A stretch of DNA of 6,075 nucleotides from positions 1-6,075 of the forward strand of contig DATHNF010000008.1 of NCBI GenBank assembly GCA_035486285.1, read 5' to 3'. The stretch comes from DATHNF01 sp035486285. Lineage in GTDB: Bacteria > Patescibacteriota > Saccharimonadia > Saccharimonadales > UBA4665. The position numbers were made by a program, and so were the translations under genes. Positions within the stretch are counted from its first letter, which is position 1. Each line of letters starts with the position of its first letter. Of this stretch, positions 5,170 through 6,075 are shown in pieces. Under the pieces are notes generated by a model. It did not search any database and was not told the DNA's origin. It saw nothing but the letters and a program-made list of their open reading frames with translations.

Positions 5170-5283
5170 ATGTCGCACCCACACCCGTGGCTGGCGCATT
5201 ACCCTGGAGCATCTAATGATATGCGGGAACATCCCGAGTGTTACCCAGCTATAATCGAACACTATGCACGACTATTGGGTTAA
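5170..5283 (+). CDS. Possible 37-aa ORF, perhaps a relic N-terminus of an acyl-CoA ligase
   Basis: An ATG at 5170, 2 nt after the peptidase-like stop, opens 37 codons ending at TAA 5281-5283. A GAGG site at 5159-5162 lies 7 nt before the ATG, a good Shine-Dalgarno spacing. The peptide starts MSHPHPWLAHYPG and continues with SNDMREHPECYPAIIEHYA. The WLxxYP start followed by a helix resembles the first residues of long-chain acyl-CoA ligases (FadD-like), as I recall them, after which no ligase domain follows. It overlaps the next gene's start by 20 bp in another frame and spans that gene's TATAAT. It may be a decayed gene end, a small translated leader, or chance. Confidence 0.3.
   Translation: MSHPHPWLAHYPGASNDMREHPECYPAIIEHYARLLG
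5224..5236. repeat. Short perfect palindrome CGGGA-ACA-TCCCG near the -35 position
   Basis: A 5-bp perfect inverted repeat with a 3-nt loop. It covers the place where the -35 of the TATAAT at 5250-5255 would fall (about 5227-5232). It could be an operator half-site pair or a weak hairpin at the end of the upstream operon. There is no T-run after it, so it is not a standard intrinsic terminator. Confidence 0.3.
5250..5255 (+). promoter_or_regulatory. Putative -10 box of the NnrD-like gene, leaderless
   Basis: A consensus TATAAT ends 8 nt before the ATG at 5264, so transcription would start at or within a base or two of the ATG. No Shine-Dalgarno precedes the ATG. No good -35 is visible. The arrangement is the same as before the coiled-coil gene at 2827. 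Confidence 0.55.
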
Positions 5284-6058
5284 ACAAACAGCTGAAGAGC
5301 CGTTATTCCCAGACTTGCTGTGGAGTCGGCCAGAGAACCGGGCGCAGTCTGGCAAGCTACTGATTGCCGGCGGTAACGCCCACAGCTTCGCTGCCGCCGG
5401 CGAAGCCTACAGTGAAGCTGTTGCAGCTGGCATTGGCACAGCGCGCGTCACTCTGCCGGATAGCCTCCAAAAGACCGTCGGCCGGGTTTTCGAAGCAGGG
5501 GAGTACGCCCCAAGCACACCTAGCGGCAGCTTTAGCCAGCAGGCTCTGGCCGAACTACTAGCTAGGGCTCACTGGGCCGACGCAGTACTATTGGCTGGTG
5601 ATTTCGGGCGCAATTCCGAAACAGCTATCTTGCTGGAGCAGTTTACTACTAAGTACGTTGGGCAGTTGGCACTTGTCCAAGATGCCGTCGATTATTTCGT
5701 TACAGAGCCGGCCGCGGTGTTGGAGCGCCAAGACACGCTGCTCGTTATAAGCTTCGCGCAGCTACAGAAGCTGGCCGCCAAGGCGCAGTTCGCCACGGCC
5801 TTCACTTCTACGATGGACTTCTTGCATCTTATTGACGCCTTGCACGTCTTTAGCCAGCAACATCAGGCGGCTCTCATCGTTAAACAGCTCCAAACTGTTT
5901 TCGTTGCCGTCAGAGGTCAAGTCAGCACCACCAAACTAGCCGAAAACATCGATGTCGAAGAGGTAAAAACTGCTGCTTGCGCTTCCGTTTGGTGGCTCCA
6001 AAATCCACATAAGCCCTTTCAAGCCTTATCAACGGCCATAGCTGACATGCGGAAATAG
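5264..6058 (+). CDS. Divergent NnrD-like (YjeF C-terminal, ribokinase-fold) protein, function uncertain
   Basis: A 264-aa soluble protein that resembles ADP/ATP-dependent NAD(P)H-hydrate dehydratase (NnrD), the repair enzyme for hydrated NAD(P)H. Shared features are GKLLIAGGNAHSFAAAGEA (30-48) in place of the KxxxxGGS nucleotide-binding start, then GIGTARVTLPDSL (56-68), and AGDFGRNSET (111-120) in the place of GPGLGRxxET. DAVDYF (140-145) lies near the DADAL position, and LVISFAQLQKLA (160-171) stands where LTPHPGEF is expected. The usual C-terminal GGTGDVLAG segment with its catalytic aspartate is not recognisable. It may be a non-catalytic relative or an enzyme with a changed reaction. Similar proteins starting MHDYW are, as I recall, widespread in Saccharibacteria as hypotheticals. 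The ATG is set by the TATAAT 8 nt upstream and the matching N-terminus. It appears to be its own transcription unit. Confidence 0.7.
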   Translation: MHDYWVKQTAEEPLFPDLLWSRPENRAQSGKLLIAGGNAHSFAAAGEAYSEAVAAGIGTARVTLPDSLQKTVGRVFEAGEYAPSTPSGSFSQQALAELLARAHWADAVLLAGDFGRNSETAILLEQFTTKYVGQLALVQDAVDYFVTEPAAVLERQDTLLVISFAQLQKLAAKAQFATAFTSTMDFLHLIDALHVFSQQHQAALIVKQLQTVFVAVRGQVSTTKLAENIDVEEVKTAACASVWWLQNPHKPFQALSTAIADMRK

Positions 6059-6075
6059 CAACGGCGCACCGGCTG

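Noticed and set aside
1..6075. CRISPR array, tRNA/rRNA, insertion sequence, toxin-antitoxin or phage-defence module
   Set aside because: I saw no regularly spaced repeats, cloverleaf-like segments, transposase motifs, terminal inverted repeats or paired toxin/antitoxin genes. The MazG-like protein is a pyrophosphohydrolase of the dCTPP1 type and sits in a housekeeping operon.

Overview
The window looks like a piece of a small bacterial genome of the Candidate Phyla Radiation (Patescibacteria), most likely Saccharibacteria (TM7). The evidence is very tight packing, short proteins, few Shine-Dalgarno sequences with -10 boxes placed directly before ATG codons, a Clp ATPase with an atypical pore region, and a divergent NnrD-like protein of a type I associate with Saccharibacteria. 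TGA works as an ordinary stop (ends of the xth and MazG-like genes), which argues against the recoded Absconditabacteria/Gracilibacteria. The taxonomic call is inference; no marker gene decides it.

Layout. Positions 1-992 (+) hold the C-terminal part of a two-ring ClpB/ClpC-type AAA+ ATPase whose start lies outside the window. A PAP2-superfamily membrane protein follows at 997-1593 (+). Convergent to it is a two-gene minus-strand unit: pyrH (UMP kinase, 2741-2025) and then a nucleoside 2-deoxyribosyltransferase-like protein (2015-1605). An 85-bp divergent intergenic region (2742-2826) carries back-to-back promoters. The plus-strand one starts a compact four-gene operon: a 75-aa coiled-coil protein (2827-3054), exodeoxyribonuclease III (3058-3858), a MazG/dCTPP1-like NTP pyrophosphohydrolase (3855-4247) and a proline iminopeptidase-like alpha/beta hydrolase (4244-5167). 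The junctions are 3 nt apart, then two 4-nt overlaps. A 96-bp gap follows, holding a possible 37-codon ORF, a small palindrome and a TATAAT box, and the last gene (5264-6058) is the divergent NnrD/ribokinase-like protein. No gene-free stretch reaches 300 bases. I see no RNA gene, CRISPR array or mobile element.

How the genes fit together. Four neighbouring products act on nucleotides or DNA repair: UMP kinase, the deoxyribosyltransferase-like protein, the AP endonuclease/exonuclease III and the NTP pyrophosphohydrolase. This suggests a nucleotide salvage, pool-cleaning and base-excision-repair neighbourhood in an organism expected to live on scavenged nucleotides. The peptidase-like hydrolase fits peptide scavenging.

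I do not see a clear novel defence or mobile system. The points most worth a second look are the Clp D2 ring without its usual pore-loop and ClpP-docking motifs, the NnrD-like protein without the catalytic signature, the repeated leaderless promoter arrangement, and the small ORF at 5170.
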